Source: JAPOUP01 sp965199865
GTDB lineage: Bacteria > Pseudomonadota > Alphaproteobacteria > Rhodobacterales > Rhodobacteraceae
DNA length: 64,000 bases
Assembly: GCA_965199865.1 (NCBI GenBank)
Contig: CBDATU010000005.1
Location: 62,001-126,000, forward strand
Direction: 5' to 3'
The notes beneath the pieces are model-generated. The model searched no databases and was not told the origin of the DNA. It saw only the letters and a program-made list of their open reading frames with translations. The stretch's first letter is position 1; every line of letters starts with the position of its first letter. The position numbers were made by a program, and so were the translations under genes. Below are positions 62,670 to 64,000 of the stretch, in pieces.

Positions 62670-63707
62670 ATGAAGTTTCTGGATCTCGCGAAGGTTTACA
62701 TACGTTCGGGCAGTGGTGGGGCTGGCTGCATCTCCTTTCGGCGCGAAAAGTTCATTGAATATGGTGGACCTGATGGCGGAGATGGCGGCAAGGGCGGCGA
62801 TGTCTGGGCTGAAGCCGTGGAAGGGTTGAACACGCTGATCGACTTCCGGTACCAGCAGCATTTTTTTGCCAGGAACGGTCAGGGTGGCATGGGCAGGCAG
62901 CGTACTGGTAAGAATGGTGCCGACATAGTCCTGCATGTGCCAGCTGGAACCGAGATCCTGGAAGAGGACGGGGAGACCGTGCTGGGCGATCTGACCGAAG
63001 TCGGGCAACGGATTCGACTGGCGAAGGGTGGCAATGGCGGTTTCGGGAATCTACACTTCAAATCGGCTGTCAATCAAGCCCCACGCCGTGCAAATCCTGG
63101 ACTGGAAGGGGTGGAGCGAACCGTCTGGCTGCGGCTGAAGCTGATCGCCGATGCCGGCCTGCTGGGACTGCCCAATGCTGGCAAATCAACGCTCCTGGCG
63201 GCGACGTCAAATGCCAGGCCCAAGATCGCCGACTATCCGTTCACTACACTTCACCCGAATCTTGGAGTAATCGCGATCGATGGTTCAGAATTCGTCATGG
63301 CCGACATTCCGGGATTGATCCAGGGAGCGCACGAAGGCAAGGGATTGGGTGACCGATTTCTGGGCCATGTGGAACGTTGCTCGGTCCTGCTGCATCTCGT
63401 AGACGGAACGGCGGAGAATCCGGTGGAGGACTATCGTGCAGTGATCAGGGAACTCGACGCCTATGGCGGAAGTCTCATTTTCAAGCCACGTGTCACCGCA
63501 CTCAACAAGATCGACGCGTTGGATGGCGATCTTAAGGCGAGGCGGATTGCCGCTCTGGAAGCTGAGGTCGGTCATCCAGTGATCGCAATGTCCGGCGTCA
63601 GCGGGCAGGGGGTGAAAGAGATGCTGCGCAAGGTTTTCGCCGAAATCAGCAAACGCGGTACGGTTTCTGACCGCGACCGGACGGAGGATGGGCCGTGGCA
63701 TCCCTGA
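62670..63707 (+). CDS. obgE: GTPase Obg/CgtA
   Basis: The 345-residue GTPase acts in 50S assembly and stress control. The glycine-rich Obg fold fills about 1-158 (SGSGGAGCISFRREKF; GGPDGGDGGKGGDVW; GNGGFGNLHFKS). The G domain follows: GLPNAGKST (G1), DIPGLIQGAHEGKGLG (G3) and NKIDA (G4). The protein ends after the G domain without the long C-terminal OCT domain, as in other alphaproteobacteria. It overlaps proB by 13 bases. Confidence 0.96.
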   Translation: MKFLDLAKVYIRSGSGGAGCISFRREKFIEYGGPDGGDGGKGGDVWAEAVEGLNTLIDFRYQQHFFARNGQGGMGRQRTGKNGADIVLHVPAGTEILEEDGETVLGDLTEVGQRIRLAKGGNGGFGNLHFKSAVNQAPRRANPGLEGVERTVWLRLKLIADAGLLGLPNAGKSTLLAATSNARPKIADYPFTTLHPNLGVIAIDGSEFVMADIPGLIQGAHEGKGLGDRFLGHVERCSVLLHLVDGTAENPVEDYRAVIRELDAYGGSLIFKPRVTALNKIDALDGDLKARRIAALEAEVGHPVIAMSGVSGQGVKEMLRKVFAEISKRGTVSDRDRTEDGPWHP

Positions 63708-64000
63708 GTGGAACCAGACGGCTTGTTGTCAAGATCGGTTCGGCGTTGCTGGTCGATTCAGACAGTGGCGCACTTCGAGCCGACTGGTTGAGAGAACTCG
63801 CACATGACGTAGCCAGGTTCGTCCGTCGTGGCGCTGATGTAGTCCTCGTTTCCTCCGGCTCCATCTCGCTTGGCCGTGCCGCCCTTGGCCTGCCGCAGGG
63901 CGTGCTGGCGCTGGAACAGTCGCAGGCCGCGGCTGCCGTTGGGCAGATCCAGCTGGCGAGGGCCTACGAGGAAGCGCTGGCACCGCACGGTCTCAAGGCA
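63695..64000 (+). CDS. proB: Glutamate 5-kinase (5' part, runs off the window)
   Basis: The first 102 codons of the proline-biosynthesis kinase are present: GTG start 63695, seven bases after GGAGG, then RRLVVKIGSALLVD (phosphate-binding), RRGADVVLVSSGSISLGRAALGL and EQSQAAAAVGQIQLARAYE. The GTG lies inside the end of obgE, so translation is probably coupled. The rest lies beyond the window edge. Confidence 0.95.
   Translation, partial: MASLSGTRRLVVKIGSALLVDSDSGALRADWLRELAHDVARFVRRGADVVLVSSGSISLGRAALGLPQGVLALEQSQAAAAVGQIQLARAYEEALAPHGLKA

Noticed and set aside
1..64000. CRISPR arrays, integrons or prophage
   Set aside because: No regularly spaced repeats, no integrase or phage structural genes were seen. 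The repeats in the island are few, irregular and tied to gene modules.

Overview
The window looks like part of an alphaproteobacterial chromosome, most likely Rhodobacterales or a close relative. The evidence is gene order: prfA-prmC followed by a DUF4167 gene; lptF-lptG-lptD-surA-pdxA-ksgA on one strand; pepA followed by holC; ppx followed by rlmE; rplU-rpmA-obgE-proB; and a corrinoid methyltransferase, a MetF-like reductase and a small PF13769 protein together. Base composition is moderately GC-rich throughout, except for AT-rich patches in the accessory region. Insertion sequences, gene relics and several gene-free gaps of 500-800 bases suggest a genome under relaxed selection.

Layout. 1-1.7 kb: an Rpn-family nuclease gene with a recent partial duplication. 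2.1-6.7 kb: a TRAP transporter (dctPQM) and an N-acyl-D-amino-acid deacylase. 7.1-15 kb: a sugar-acid catabolic region (GntR/FCD regulator, ABC importer, two gluconate-dehydrogenase-type subunits, enolase-superfamily dehydratase). 15.2-21 kb: selO, a nucleoside hydrolase, mazG, an M20 amidohydrolase and an agmatinase-type ureohydrolase. 21.2-24 kb: prfA, prmC, DUF4167. 24.7-32.2 kb: the envelope/ribosome cluster ksgA to lptF. 32.4-36 kb: an IS4 element with a DruA-like domain, inserted in an IS256 relic, and a TRAP permease relic. 36-40 kb: pepA, holC and an FAD oxidoreductase. 40.1-43.1 kb: IS256 copy A and IS110 copy 1. 43.5-50.5 kb: one-carbon/corrinoid genes, ppx, rlmE and recD2. 50.9-61 kb: an accessory island ending at tRNA-Ser(CGA). 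61.3-64 kb: rplU, rpmA, obgE and the start of proB.

The island is the most unusual part. It holds IS256 copy B, a KAP-type P-loop NTPase, gene fragments, a membrane-anchored protein of unknown function, IS256 copy C split by IS110 copy 2, and a two-gene operon coding for a ThsB-like TIR protein and a DUF4231 (SLATT-type) two-helix membrane protein. One repeat (core GCCGATGAAAAAATTGTGGC) recurs at its module boundaries: beside the KAP gene, as a perfect 35-bp palindrome, at the end of the TIR operon, and directly after tRNA-Ser. The TIR plus DUF4231 pair is the best candidate for a little-described defence system. The two IS110 copies also allow a comparison of their 5' leaders, which behave like bridge RNAs: paired stems that co-vary, copy-specific loops, and in copy 2 a 7-nt match to its own target.

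The target duplications of the IS256 and IS4 copies and the duplicated CT core of the IS110 copies can be read directly, so the order of the nested insertions is clear. All functions are inferred from sequence motifs and gene context; nothing was searched against a database.
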